From VAZQ01 sp036498625 (lineage in GTDB: Bacteria; Pseudomonadota; Alphaproteobacteria; Rhizobiales; Xanthobacteraceae), in assembly GCA_036498625.1 (NCBI GenBank), contig DASYFD010000258.1, forward strand, positions 1 to 43,108: DNA of 43,108 bases. The letters are read 5' to 3'. How positions within the stretch are numbered: the stretch's first letter is position 1; each line of letters starts with the position of its first letter. This document shows, in pieces, positions 8,281-16,124 of the stretch. Made by a program: the position numbers and the translations under genes. The notes below the pieces were generated by a model that saw only the letters and a list, made by a program, of their open reading frames with translations, made no database searches and was not told the DNA's origin.

Positions 8281-8296
8281 TGTGCTTGAAAGCACA
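8281..8296 (-). promoter_or_regulatory. Palindromic operator candidate of the 8261-5551 operon
   Basis: TGTGCTTGAAAGCACA is a perfect inverted repeat (7-bp arms, 2-bp centre). It begins one base downstream of the predicted -10 element and lies 20 bp before the ATG at 8261. A site overlapping the transcription start is typical of repressor binding. The regulator is unknown; none is encoded nearby. Confidence 0.5.
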
Positions 8297-8297
8297 G

Positions 8298-8327
8298 ATA
8301 CTATGCTCGCGCCGAAGGACCCGTCAA
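8298..8327 (-). promoter_or_regulatory. Sigma70-like promoter of the 8261-5551 operon
   Basis: On the minus strand TTGACG (8327-8322) and TAGTAT (8303-8298) are separated by 18 bp. They match the -35 and -10 consensus at 5/6 and 4/6. Transcription would start inside the palindrome at 8281-8296, shortly before the strong ribosome site of the cytochrome-like gene. Confidence 0.5.
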
Positions 8328-8686
8328 GTTTTGCAGCGAAGGAAGACGAGAGATTGCCTTGTGCCGACGATTCTTTCGCACTGCGGTATCAGCGTTGCGA
8401 ATGTCTCTGCTCCAAAGCAATCCCGCGAACGAAAGGATCATCCGGTTTGCCCCTGATCGCCGCCGAATTGGCGCGCCGCAGCAATAACCGCCGGGCCAAG
8501 CTCGGCCAACCCCGCGCCAAAGCAAACCAATTCAGGTGACAACCTCCCAAGTCAGCGGCCAGGAATTGCCGGGAAGAGCCTATTGTTCATGCCGTCATGG
8601 AAAATTAATCTGGGCCCTCCGGCCGCGAATAAGCGCGCGTCGGGGCACCACCACGCAACGGCCTGCCGCACCCGATGGAGGAGTAG
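8328..8686. other. Divergent intergenic region, no gene seen
   Basis: This stretch separates the minus-strand propeller operon from the plus-strand DsrE-like/SoxCD-like cluster. Open frames crossing it have no family resemblance and no ribosome sites. It should hold the promoter of the 8687 gene, but I could not identify a convincing -35/-10 pair. The GGAGGAG ribosome site of 8687 lies at its right end. Confidence 0.6.
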
Positions 8687-9337
8687 ATGCGCGATCTCGT
8701 TCAGCATACGACCGATGTTACACCCCGCCGCAGCTTTTTTGGCCGCATCGCCGCCATGTCGGCATTCGGCCTGTTCGGCTTTGCGGCAGTCACGGCGCGC
8801 GCCCAAAAGGCGCAATCGGACGGCCCGGATTGGCCCGGAGCCCTCAAAGGCCGCCATCGGCAGGTTTTCGACATCTACGACATCAACGACGGGTTTCCGC
8901 TCGGCTTCACCAACAACTTCCTCACGCCGAACGAGTCGGCGACGGCGGTGATGATCTTCCGCCACAAGGGTCTGCCCTACGCGGTCGGCAGCGCCATGTG
9001 GGCGAAATACAAGATCGGCGAATCGTTCAACATCATGGACCCGGAGACCAAAGCGCCGGCCGTGAAGAACCCATACTTTCAACCGAAGCCGGGCGTGCTG
9101 AACAACAACGACATGGCGCTCGATCAGCTGCATGCCAAAGGCTCGGTGATGGGCGCATGCGGGGTCGCGCTGCGGGGCCAGAGCCGCCGGCTGGCCGCAA
9201 ATGCCGGCGTGACTCCTGAGGAAGCGTTGAAGGAATGGACCGCCAACCTGATCCCGGGCGTCACCGTCATCCCGTCGGGGACATGGGGAGTCAATCGCGC
9301 GCAGGAAGCAGGCTGCACCTATTGCGCAGGAGGTTGA
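8687..9337 (+). CDS. Tat-exported DsrE-like protein
   Basis: A 216-residue protein with a twin-arginine signal (PRRSFFGRIAAMSAFGLFGF). The mature region has a DsrE/DsrF-like arrangement: an early strand followed by TAVMIFRHKGLPYAVG, then LDQLHAKGSVMGACGVALRGQS, a helix AGVTPEEALKEW and the final strand LIPGVTVIPSGTWGVNRAQE. The Cys in VMGACG sits where DsrE-type proteins carry their reactive Cys. An unusual CTYCAGG tail adds two more cysteines. Tat export suggests folding before transport. GGAGGAG precedes the ATG. It opens a cluster with an orphan [2Fe-2S] protein, a cytochrome and a SoxC/SoxD-like pair, so a periplasmic sulfur-handling role is plausible but unproven. Confidence 0.7.
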   Translation: MRDLVQHTTDVTPRRSFFGRIAAMSAFGLFGFAAVTARAQKAQSDGPDWPGALKGRHRQVFDIYDINDGFPLGFTNNFLTPNESATAVMIFRHKGLPYAVGSAMWAKYKIGESFNIMDPETKAPAVKNPYFQPKPGVLNNNDMALDQLHAKGSVMGACGVALRGQSRRLAANAGVTPEEALKEWTANLIPGVTVIPSGTWGVNRAQEAGCTYCAGG

Positions 9338-9439
9338 AGCTGCGGTCCGGAGGGCGCCGCCCAGGCGTCCGCTTCGGGCCTCGACGGCGTGCCAAAGCCG
9401 GAGCATGATGCATCGCTGCCTCGGGCGGAGCTTTGCATC

Positions 9440-9907
9440 ATGGCCGTCAGCATCAAGGTGAATGGCGCGCTGCACAGCGTGCCGGCCGAGCCGGACACGC
9501 CGCTGCTCTACGTGCTGCGCAATGATCTTGGCCTCAATGCCGCCAAGTTCGGCTGCGGGCTTGGCCAATGCGGCGCCTGCACGGTGCTGGTCGACGGCAC
9601 CCCGGTGCGCTCCTGCGTCACGCCGATCGGCTCGCTCGGGCAATCGGAGATCATCACGCTCGAAGGTCTCGGCACGCTCGAGCGGCCGCACCCGCTGCAG
9701 GCCGCTTTCATCGCCGAGCAGGCGGCGCAGTGCGGCTACTGCATCGCGGGCATCATCATGTTTGCCAAGGCGCTGCTCGACCGCATCCCGCAGCCGAGCG
9801 AAGCAGAGGTGCGGCTCGGCCTTACCGCCAATCTGTGCCGCTGCGGGGTTCATAACCGGATCGTCCGCGCGGTTCTCAAGGCGGCGCAGGCGGGTGGGAG
9901 GATCTGA
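9440..9907 (+). CDS. [2Fe-2S] small subunit of a xanthine-oxidase-family dehydrogenase (IorA/CoxS type), orphan
   Basis: A 155-residue protein with both iron-sulfur clusters of the family: a plant-ferredoxin type site (Cys39, Cys44, Cys47, Cys59; GCGLGQCGACTV) and the C-terminal helical site (Cys98, Cys101, Cys133, Cys135; QCGYC and LCRCG). Its length matches isoquinoline 1-oxidoreductase alpha subunits, which normally pair with a molybdopterin beta subunit and pass electrons to a cytochrome c. A diheme cytochrome follows here, but no molybdopterin large subunit of this family is in the window. The ATG at 9440 has GGAG 9 nt upstream. It may partner an unlinked large subunit or be a leftover of a lost operon. 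Confidence 0.9.
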   Translation: MAVSIKVNGALHSVPAEPDTPLLYVLRNDLGLNAAKFGCGLGQCGACTVLVDGTPVRSCVTPIGSLGQSEIITLEGLGTLERPHPLQAAFIAEQAAQCGYCIAGIIMFAKALLDRIPQPSEAEVRLGLTANLCRCGVHNRIVRAVLKAAQAGGRI

Positions 9908-10049
9908 CGGGCGCGATCTCGCAGCGATCGTCCCGGGCTCGGTGGCCAGCACCATCTTGCGCCACCGGCCTGACTGCGGCATGTTTTAGGTCATCCTGGC
10001 GCCTTGGTCGCGCCCTTGGATCGCGGGCACTCGAACAATGGGGCGCAAC

Positions 10050-10640
10050 ATGATCAACAATCACGTTCCGACTGTTTTCGGCGTTCTGGTCATTCTGGCC
10101 GCGCTGGCGGCGCCGGCAAATGCCGCCGAGGCCATCCCGAATTCGGGCTCGCCCGCAGAATTCAACGCCAAATTGCTGGTTTGCAACACATGCCACGGTG
10201 AAGGCGGCATTGCCAAAAATGCCAGCATTCCGATCCTCTCGGGCCAGCAGGAAAGCTATCTCTTGAAGCAACTGCATGACTTCGCGAGCGGGGCTCGCAA
10301 TGTCGAGGTCATGTCGTGGATGGCGACGAGCCTGTCGCCGACGGAACTGGGGTCGGCGGCGGCTTATTTCGCGAAAAGAAGCTGGCCGGCACGGACCACC
10401 GCCGCCGCCGCGACGTCGCCGCCCGCCATGGTGGCGGTATGCGAGGTTTGTCATCAGCAGAACTTCGTCGGGGGCCTGCCGGCGCCGCGGCTGGCCGGCC
10501 AAACCTACGAATACCTGGTGGAGGCGATGCGCCGGTTTGCCGACGGTGAGCGGACCAACAATGGCGACATGACGAAAATCATGGCGGCGATCTCGCCGGC
10601 CGACCGGCAGGCGATGGCGCGTTACATATCCGGCCTCTGA
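10050..10640 (+). CDS. Exported diheme cytochrome c (cytochrome c4-like)
   Basis: A 196-residue protein with a signal peptide (VFGVLVILAALAAPANAAEA) and two similar cytochrome c domains. The first has CNTCH (Cys45, Cys48, His49) and the second CEVCH (Cys131, Cys134, His135), each followed by the helix pattern YLLKQLHDFASGAR or YLVEAMRRFADGER. This duplicated layout is that of c4-type cytochromes acting as electron shuttles towards oxidases. An ATG at 10038 is also in frame; neither start has a strong ribosome site, and 10050 places the signal peptide best. The position after an IorA-like subunit matches the cytochrome gene that often follows iorAB. Confidence 0.85.
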   Translation: MINNHVPTVFGVLVILAALAAPANAAEAIPNSGSPAEFNAKLLVCNTCHGEGGIAKNASIPILSGQQESYLLKQLHDFASGARNVEVMSWMATSLSPTELGSAAAYFAKRSWPARTTAAAATSPPAMVAVCEVCHQQNFVGGLPAPRLAGQTYEYLVEAMRRFADGERTNNGDMTKIMAAISPADRQAMARYISGL

Positions 10641-10830
10641 TCGGCTCCGATGTGATTGTTCCGATGCGGCAGCGGCGATCCTGATCGAGGACACGCCGCG
10701 AGTTAAGTGCGAGGAGCACCGCCCGATTGACACGCTGAGGGTTTTACTGGACACTACATAGTTGCGTTGGCGGAGGCATTTGCGCCAAGGCAAAGCTCAC
10801 ATCAGAAATTCGGAATCACGGGAGGCGATC

Positions 10831-12108
10831 ATGGAATCCAATCCATCTGGCCGGAGGCGGTTCCTGAAGCAAGCCGCGGCGCTGGCCGGTGTGGCCGCGG
10901 GCGCGGGTGCAGGCGCAGAATGGGCCGCGCGCGGCCAGTCGGCCAAGCCTGAGGCCGCCGCGCCTGACGCCAAGGATTCCCATGTCTTCGGGCACGGCGA
11001 GCCCTCGCGCTTCGTGAAGTCCGGCCGCGGCGCCAGGATGAGCGTTGATCACATCACCTACTACACGCCGCTGCAGGATTATGCGGGAATCATCACGCCG
11101 GCCGGGCTGCACTTCGTGCAGCAGCACTCCTCCCACCTGCCCGACATCGACCCGGAGCAGCATCGCCTCACCATCCACGGCATGGTGGATCGTCCTTTGA
11201 CTTTCACTATGGATGACCTGAAGAGCCTGCCTTCCGTTTCCCGGATTCATTTCGTGGAGTGCCATGCCAACGGCTCTCCCATGATCCACAATCAGGGCAA
11301 CCAGAATATGGGGCTGCCGGTCCAGTTCATTTGGGGGATGTCCAGCTGCAGCGAATGGACCGGGGTGCCGCTTTCCGTGTTGCTGAACGAGGCCGGCGTG
11401 AAAAAAGAGGCGAGCTGGCTGGTTTACGAAGGGGCGGATGCCGGCAAGTTCACGCACACCCTTCCGCTGGCAAAGGCCATGGACGACGTGATCGTGGCCT
11501 ACGGGCAGAATGGCGAGCCGGTGCGGCCCGAGCAGGGTTTCCCGATACGGATGGTCGTCCCCGGCTGGGAAGGGCCCTTCAACGTGAAGTACCTGAGACA
11601 CATCAAGGTGGTGGACCAGCCCTACCACACTTGGAACGAAAGCATGAACCACTCCGTCATGCGAGAAGATATTGGCGGCAAATCGCGCTGGTACCATTTT
11701 GAGTGGACGCCGAAATCGGTGATTACGCGGCCTTCAGCCGGAATGAAAATACCCCGCCCTGGATATGTCGAAATTACCGGCTTGGCCTGGTCGGGTGGGG
11801 GCGTCATCAGCAAGGTCGATGTATCCACCGACGGCGGCAAGAGCTGGAAGGAAGCAAAGCTTCAGGCGCCGATCCTTCCCAAGGCGCATACACGGTTTAA
11901 TTTCGACTGGGCCTGGGACGGGCAAGAGGCGGTGATCCAGTCTCGTTGCACGGATGAAAAAGGTGTAGTCCAGCCGTCGCGAGCGGAGCTGTACAAGAAC
12001 TGGGGCATCGCCGAGACGGACAAACCTGCCCGAGCGATTCATTTCAATGCCATGCAGCCCTGGAGGGTGGCCCGCGACGGGAGTTTGCACGATGCGATGT
12101 TCTCTTAG
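10831..12108 (+). CDS. Tat-exported sulfite-oxidase-family molybdopterin subunit (SoxC-like)
   Basis: A 425-residue protein with a Tat signal (GRRRFLKQAAALAGVA), followed by the sulfite oxidase molybdopterin domain. The Mo-ligating Cys144 is in FVECHANGSP, and a C-terminal dimerisation domain contains ITGLAWSGGGVISKVDVSTDGG. Overall it resembles SoxC, the molybdenum subunit of sulfur/sulfite dehydrogenase. The ATG has GGAGG 5 nt upstream. The next gene, a SoxD-like cytochrome, overlaps its 3' end, so the pair probably forms a periplasmic sulfite:cytochrome c oxidoreductase. No SoxXYZ, SoxA or SoxB genes are present, which points to sulfite (or another oxyanion) rather than complete thiosulfate oxidation. 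Confidence 0.88.
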   Translation: MESNPSGRRRFLKQAAALAGVAAGAGAGAEWAARGQSAKPEAAAPDAKDSHVFGHGEPSRFVKSGRGARMSVDHITYYTPLQDYAGIITPAGLHFVQQHSSHLPDIDPEQHRLTIHGMVDRPLTFTMDDLKSLPSVSRIHFVECHANGSPMIHNQGNQNMGLPVQFIWGMSSCSEWTGVPLSVLLNEAGVKKEASWLVYEGADAGKFTHTLPLAKAMDDVIVAYGQNGEPVRPEQGFPIRMVVPGWEGPFNVKYLRHIKVVDQPYHTWNESMNHSVMREDIGGKSRWYHFEWTPKSVITRPSAGMKIPRPGYVEITGLAWSGGGVISKVDVSTDGGKSWKEAKLQAPILPKAHTRFNFDWAWDGQEAVIQSRCTDEKGVVQPSRAELYKNWGIAETDKPARAIHFNAMQPWRVARDGSLHDAMFS

Positions 12109-12661
12109 CCTGCTCGCGTCAGTGATCATCCTGGCAGCCCCTGCGGCGGGGCTGGCGCAGTCTCGCTTTAATGTGGGCACGCCCCTGAGCCAGGAAGAGA
12201 TCAAGAGCTTTGACTTCATGCTCGGCCCGGAGGGGAAGGAGCTTCCTCCCGGGCACGGAACCGCCAAGGAAGGCGCGGTGGTCTTTGCCAACCGGTGCGC
12301 GGTTTGCCACGGGCAGAATGGCAGGGGAGGTATACTCCGGCGTCTGGTGATCGGCACTCCCGGCCATCCGCATCAGGGCCCATTCAGCGAAGCCGACAAG
12401 GACGGTATCAGCTACTACCCGTTCCCGACGATCGCCTGGGACTATATCAACCGCGCCATGCCCGCCAGCAAGCCGGGATCGCTCACCCCGGACGAAGTCT
12501 ACGCGCTGGTCGCATTTCTGTTCTATGAGAACGGCATCATCAAGGAGGGCGACGTCATGGACGCCAAGAGCCTCCCGAAGGTCGAGATGCCGAACCGGCA
12601 TGGCTTCGTTCCGGAAGTGCCGGTGTATCCCCCGGATCCCAAGAACCCCAGTTGGTGGTGA
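12092..12661 (+). CDS. SoxD-like monoheme cytochrome c subunit
   Basis: A 189-residue exported protein with one heme site CAVCH (Cys69, Cys72, His73) and the SoxD signature around it: GTPLSQEEIKSFDFMLGPEG, LPPGHGTAKEG, then RAMPASKPGSLTPDEVYALV, where the Met is the likely sixth heme ligand. Classical SoxD is diheme and about twice as long, so this is the short, one-domain version. The ATG at 12092 lies inside the end of the SoxC-like gene (17 bp overlap) with GGGAG 8 nt upstream, indicating translational coupling. It should take electrons from the molybdopterin subunit. Confidence 0.87.
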   Translation: MRCSLSLLASVIILAAPAAGLAQSRFNVGTPLSQEEIKSFDFMLGPEGKELPPGHGTAKEGAVVFANRCAVCHGQNGRGGILRRLVIGTPGHPHQGPFSEADKDGISYYPFPTIAWDYINRAMPASKPGSLTPDEVYALVAFLFYENGIIKEGDVMDAKSLPKVEMPNRHGFVPEVPVYPPDPKNPSWW

Positions 12662-12686
12662 GGGCGAGCGGCCGCGGGCATTGGGC

Positions 12687-13241
12687 TTGAGCAAGCGGAT
12701 CATCACCGCCGCCGCCCTTGTGCTGATCGTCGGGATCGGCGGCACCGCGGCCTTCCTCGCCGCCAAGCCGCCGGCGGATACCCATCGCGTGCGCGAGCCG
12801 GTCTGGGCCGAAGCCACGTGGCCGTTCCCCATCGATCAGTGGGGCCAGGGCTGGGCCTATCGATGCAGGGCGGCCGATTGCGGGATTGACGTCAATCTCT
12901 ATCTGCGGCCGAAGCTCGGCTTCTGCAATTGTCAGACCGGCGTGGCCGACGACCAGGAGCTCGATCGCGTCAGCGATGTCGACCTCATCGGCGTCGAAGG
13001 ATCGGCACTCGGCCCCGGCCGGCCGATCATGGTGCACGGGATGAAAGGCCGCAGCCGCGGCTATGCGGTCGGCGCCGCATCGGCGAAACCGGTGCTGTCG
13101 CTGGCCTTCAACAACCGTTGCGATGTCGTCGTCGCCACCGTGGTTGCCGGCGACAAGCCGATCGCGCAGGAAGAGGCCGTGCTCAAATTCCTCAATGGCG
13201 ACCTGATGCTGCACTGGGCTGAAGCGGTGCTCGGGCTCTAA
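12687..13241 (+). CDS. Membrane-anchored periplasmic protein of unknown function
   Basis: About 184 residues: one N-terminal helix (ITAAALVLIVGIGGTAAFLA) and a soluble domain with four cysteines in WAYRCRAADCGIDVNLYL and GFCNCQTG, plus a further Cys in NNRCDVVVATV. The Cys pattern could form disulfides or bind metal. There is no ATG near the expected start. A TTG at 12687 (or 12681) places the helix correctly, 25 bp after the SoxD-like stop, and the frame runs open upstream without coding character. It is last in the cluster and is probably an accessory factor of the sulfite dehydrogenase module. I do not recognise a named family. Confidence 0.6.
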   Translation: MSKRIITAAALVLIVGIGGTAAFLAAKPPADTHRVREPVWAEATWPFPIDQWGQGWAYRCRAADCGIDVNLYLRPKLGFCNCQTGVADDQELDRVSDVDLIGVEGSALGPGRPIMVHGMKGRSRGYAVGAASAKPVLSLAFNNRCDVVVATVVAGDKPIAQEEAVLKFLNGDLMLHWAEAVLGL

Positions 13242-13257
13242 TGCGCCTTCGGCCGCG

Positions 13258-13284
13258 GCGGGGTACGATCTTCCTCGACCCCGC
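13258..13284. terminator. Terminator-like hairpin between convergent genes
   Basis: GCGGGGT (13258-13264) pairs perfectly with ACCCCGC (13278-13284) across a 13-nt loop, in the 51 bp between the convergent stops at 13241 and 13293. There is no clear T-run, so it may act only as a barrier or as part of a bidirectional terminator. Confidence 0.35.
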
Positions 13285-13292
13285 GCGCCTGC

Positions 13293-14336
13293 TCACTTGG
13301 CGCCCGGCGGCTGCATCAGGGCTGCGACCCGATCGATGATCGGCTTCGGAGTCCGCGCCATCTCCGCGATCAAGGCCGTCATGTCGACGCCCGCCAGCGG
13401 CCGCACCTCGAAGCCTTGCCGGGCGGCATCGGCGAGGAACTGCGCATCCGCAAAAACTTCGAGGAACGCCTTGCGCAGCGCCGCCACCCGTTCCGGACGG
13501 ACGTCGGGTGGCGCCACATAGGGACGTCCGAACGCCTCCGCCGAGTACAGGAAGCGCAACGCCTGTTTCTGCTCGTCGTTGGTCGCGAGATCGAGCACGA
13601 ACGGCACGTCGGAAAAGCGCGGATCGGGTGCGATGCCGCCCTGCAGAATCAGGCGCAGGCGTCCCGCGCGCAGCGCGTCGCCGCGGGTCTGGAAAATCGT
13701 CGCGGCGCTGATGCACGCACCGTGAATTTCGCCGCGATCGATCGCCAGCAGAACGACGCCGGTATCCGAATAGCCGTCGATGATCTTCAGCCTGGTGCCC
13801 AGCAGGGCATTGAGGGCGGTCGGGTAGATGTGCATGCCGCTGCCCGCCCCGTCGGTGCCGAGCACGAGCTCCTTGCTGCGCAGATCCTGCAGCGTCCGCA
13901 CCGGCGCATCCTTGTTGACCACGCAGACATTCGTTTCGCTCGTCGGGCTGCCCAGCCAGTTGAACCGAAGCGAGTCATAACGCACGCCCGGCGCGCCCAT
14001 CAGCGACAGTATCGGGGCCTCGCGCGACAGCGCGGCAATCTCCCGGCCGTCCCGCCCCGCAACCGAATACATGTAGTTCGAGGCGACCAGGCCGCCGGCG
14101 CCGATCATGCTTTGGACCACGACGCCGGGCTCGCCCGGCAGGTGGCGGCCGAGATATTGGCCGATGAGCCGCGCCCAGGCCGTGTACCCGCTGCCCGGCC
14201 CCGCCTCTGAGATCAACCTGATCTGGCTTCCCCTGTAGAAGGCTTCGAGCGACGCATCAGATTGCGCGCGCCCCGGAATGCCCGATGCACAGAGCAGCGC
14301 GAAGGCGATCAGCGGTCGATGAAAATTCCGCAGCAT
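13293..14336 (-). CDS. TctC/Bug-family periplasmic binding protein
   Basis: A 347-residue exported receptor: a signal peptide ending near GIPGRAQS, then LEAFYRGSQIRLISEAGPG, LPGEPGVVVQSMIGAGG and KELVLGTDGAGSGMH, all at Bug-family positions. The ATG at 14336 is taken because the signal peptide then starts immediately; ATG 14354 is also possible and neither has a strong ribosome site. It is the last gene of a minus-strand operon with an amidohydrolase, a RidA-like protein and a TauD-type dioxygenase (71 bp after the latter). That arrangement suggests it collects the substrate of that pathway. No permease genes are linked. Confidence 0.86.
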   Translation of the reverse strand: MLRNFHRPLIAFALLCASGIPGRAQSDASLEAFYRGSQIRLISEAGPGSGYTAWARLIGQYLGRHLPGEPGVVVQSMIGAGGLVASNYMYSVAGRDGREIAALSREAPILSLMGAPGVRYDSLRFNWLGSPTSETNVCVVNKDAPVRTLQDLRSKELVLGTDGAGSGMHIYPTALNALLGTRLKIIDGYSDTGVVLLAIDRGEIHGACISAATIFQTRGDALRAGRLRLILQGGIAPDPRFSDVPFVLDLATNDEQKQALRFLYSAEAFGRPYVAPPDVRPERVAALRKAFLEVFADAQFLADAARQGFEVRPLAGVDMTALIAEMARTPKPIIDRVAALMQPPGAK

Positions 14337-14407
14337 TCGGCCGCCCCGCCACATTGCGCCGTCAATTCGTGCAGCGATCGCCTGCGACACTGCAAGCTCA
14401 GGCCACT

Positions 14408-15481
14408 TCACGCCGCCGCGACCTCCACATCGAGCGGCGCCACCATCTGGAGCCCCTCGATCTGGACCCCCCGGTCGCGTCTGGTGCCGCGCAGCTCCTT
14501 GGGCAGTGGCCGTCCGGCCGGGTCACGCAGCCACAGCCGCAGCAGGTGCCGCCGGCGATGCGGCTCGGGCCAGTCCTCGAAAGCGCGCCGGCTGTGCAGC
14601 GTGACCTGGTTGGCGAGAAACTGGATGTCGCCGGCCTTGAACTCCATGTCGACGGCGAATTCCTCGACGATGCTTCGATAGAGGGCGATCGCTTCCTGTT
14701 GCGCCGGCGTGAGCGGCGGCACGCCTGGAAGCCGCAGCACCTTCTCGATCGTGGAGCCGGCGCCGATGGCGCTGAAATATCCGTCGGTAAAGCAGAAGAT
14801 CGGCTGCTTGTACCAGGGGGAGGTTCCGGGCGTCATCTCGCCGTTGTGCGATCGATAGAAATCCCTAGTCAGCACCTCGACCAGATCGGGCCGCCGTTCG
14901 AGCATCTTGTTATAGAGGTTGACCGAGCTGGCGACGCGGCTGTCGCCGCCCTTCTTCGCCGGATGCAGGCACAGCAGCCCGACATAGTCGCACGCATCCG
15001 AATGGAAGCGGACCTGGGCGCTGGTGTTGTAGCTGCGGCCGCTGGTGCCGTAATTCTCGCCCAGATCCTTCACGTGCCCGAGCACGTGGCCGTGCCTGTT
15101 CTGCATCATCTTGTCGCCGAGATAGGAGCCGAGACCCATATAGGCGAGCGCGACGCCCTGCCGATCCAGCCGATCGATCGGAAAGTCCCGCACCATCACG
15201 ATCCCGCGCCCGTCGATGAGCTCCCGGCGGATATCGGCGAGCACATGCTTGAGCTTCGGCAGCGGAAAGCTTTCTGCCTTGATCGCCGGCAGGGGCAATT
15301 GCAGCTTGCGGAAATGGTCTGCCGCAGCAAGCAGTTCATCCTGATCCTGCCCGGTCAGCCGGTAGGCCCAATCGTTGACCGGACCGAGCGTCTGCGCGCA
15401 CCAGTCCGCCGGATCGACGACCGGCTGCATGGCAACCGCGGGGAGGCGCTTCTTCAGGTGATAGCTGCGAAAGTCCGACAC
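14408..15481 (-). CDS. TauD/TfdA-family Fe(II)/2-oxoglutarate dioxygenase
   Basis: A 357-residue cytoplasmic enzyme. The facial triad is visible: His160 and Asp162 in RFHSDACD, and the distal His296 in QVTLHSRRAFEDW. RRHLLRLWL (about 310-318) supplies the 2-oxoglutarate-binding Arg. Members hydroxylate substrates such as taurine, phenoxyacetates or small acids with loss of succinate and CO2; the substrate here is not evident. The start is GTG at 15481 with AGGAA about 8 nt upstream. The operon context (amidohydrolase, RidA-like, TctC) indicates catabolism of an imported carboxylate or amide. Confidence 0.85.
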   Translation of the reverse strand: MSDFRSYHLKKRLPAVAMQPVVDPADWCAQTLGPVNDWAYRLTGQDQDELLAAADHFRKLQLPLPAIKAESFPLPKLKHVLADIRRELIDGRGIVMVRDFPIDRLDRQGVALAYMGLGSYLGDKMMQNRHGHVLGHVKDLGENYGTSGRSYNTSAQVRFHSDACDYVGLLCLHPAKKGGDSRVASSVNLYNKMLERRPDLVEVLTRDFYRSHNGEMTPGTSPWYKQPIFCFTDGYFSAIGAGSTIEKVLRLPGVPPLTPAQQEAIALYRSIVEEFAVDMEFKAGDIQFLANQVTLHSRRAFEDWPEPHRRRHLLRLWLRDPAGRPLPKELRGTRRDRGVQIEGLQMVAPLDVEVAAA

Positions 15482-15586
15482 CGAAGTTTTTCCTGATGTG
15501 CGCGTGGACAGAGCCGGTCACCGGCCGTCACGCGCAATCCTAATGCGCGCCGTGGCCGGCGGAAAGTGCCGCATGGGCGCCTCTGC

Positions 15587-16045
15587 CTATTTGAGCTCAT
15601 CGCCAATCACCCCGACCGATTGGATCTCGACGAGCAGGTCGGCATTGGCAAAGTCCTTTGCCGTTATCAGCATGCTGGCCGGGAACTTGCTCTTGAAGAA
15701 CTCGCCACGAATCTTCACGAACTCGTCTCCGTCCGCCTGGTTTCGGATCATGACCGTCATGCTGACGAGGTTTTCGAGCGTACCACCCGCACGCTTCAGG
15801 GCGGCCTCTATATTGCGAAAGGCCTGTCGGGTCTGGCCGGCGAAATCCGTGATCTTCTTTCCGTCAGGTCCGGTCGTGCCGCCCATCCCGGCGAGCCACA
15901 CGGTGCGGCCGCCCTGCGTCACGACGCCGGCGGAGTAGGCGCGCTGCACGTTGCTGGGCTCGAGATATTGCGCGGCGCAAGCCGGGCCCGCCAGTAAGGC
16001 GGCAAGCGCGGCGGCGATGATGAGATGTTTTCGTTCGGTAGTCAT
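15587..16045 (-). CDS. Exported RidA/YjgF-family protein
   Basis: 152 residues. After a signal peptide (LIIAAALAALLAGPACAAQ) comes a complete YjgF/RidA fold, with TQGGRTVWLAGMGG, the helix FAGQTRQAFRNIEAALKRAG and the final pair PASMLITAKDFANADLLVE. The catalytic Arg of true RidA imine deaminases, normally just after the Pro-Ala, is replaced by Ser-Met here. It is therefore probably not a standard enamine/imine deaminase. Periplasmic location is also unusual, since most RidA proteins are cytoplasmic. The ATG at 16045 has GGAGGG 8-9 nt upstream. It lies between an amidohydrolase and a dioxygenase in the same operon. Confidence 0.82.
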   Translation of the reverse strand: MTTERKHLIIAAALAALLAGPACAAQYLEPSNVQRAYSAGVVTQGGRTVWLAGMGGTTGPDGKKITDFAGQTRQAFRNIEAALKRAGGTLENLVSMTVMIRNQADGDEFVKIRGEFFKSKFPASMLITAKDFANADLLVEIQSVGVIGDELK

Positions 16046-16124
16046 GTGAGTCTTCCCTCCGTGCTCTGAGGCGGCTGTTCGCCGGCGCCTCCATCCAAAA
16101 TGCAGCGATGGCCCGGCCCGCGCT

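Noticed and set aside
8213..8539. 108-codon plus-strand frame across the divergent promoter region
   Set aside because: No ribosome site or recognisable motif, and it overlaps the predicted promoter and operator.
10727..10760. TTGACA as a -35 for the SoxC-like gene
   Set aside because: The best -10-like hexamer (TACATA) is 22 bp away and the 17-bp position reads GACACT, so no convincing promoter.
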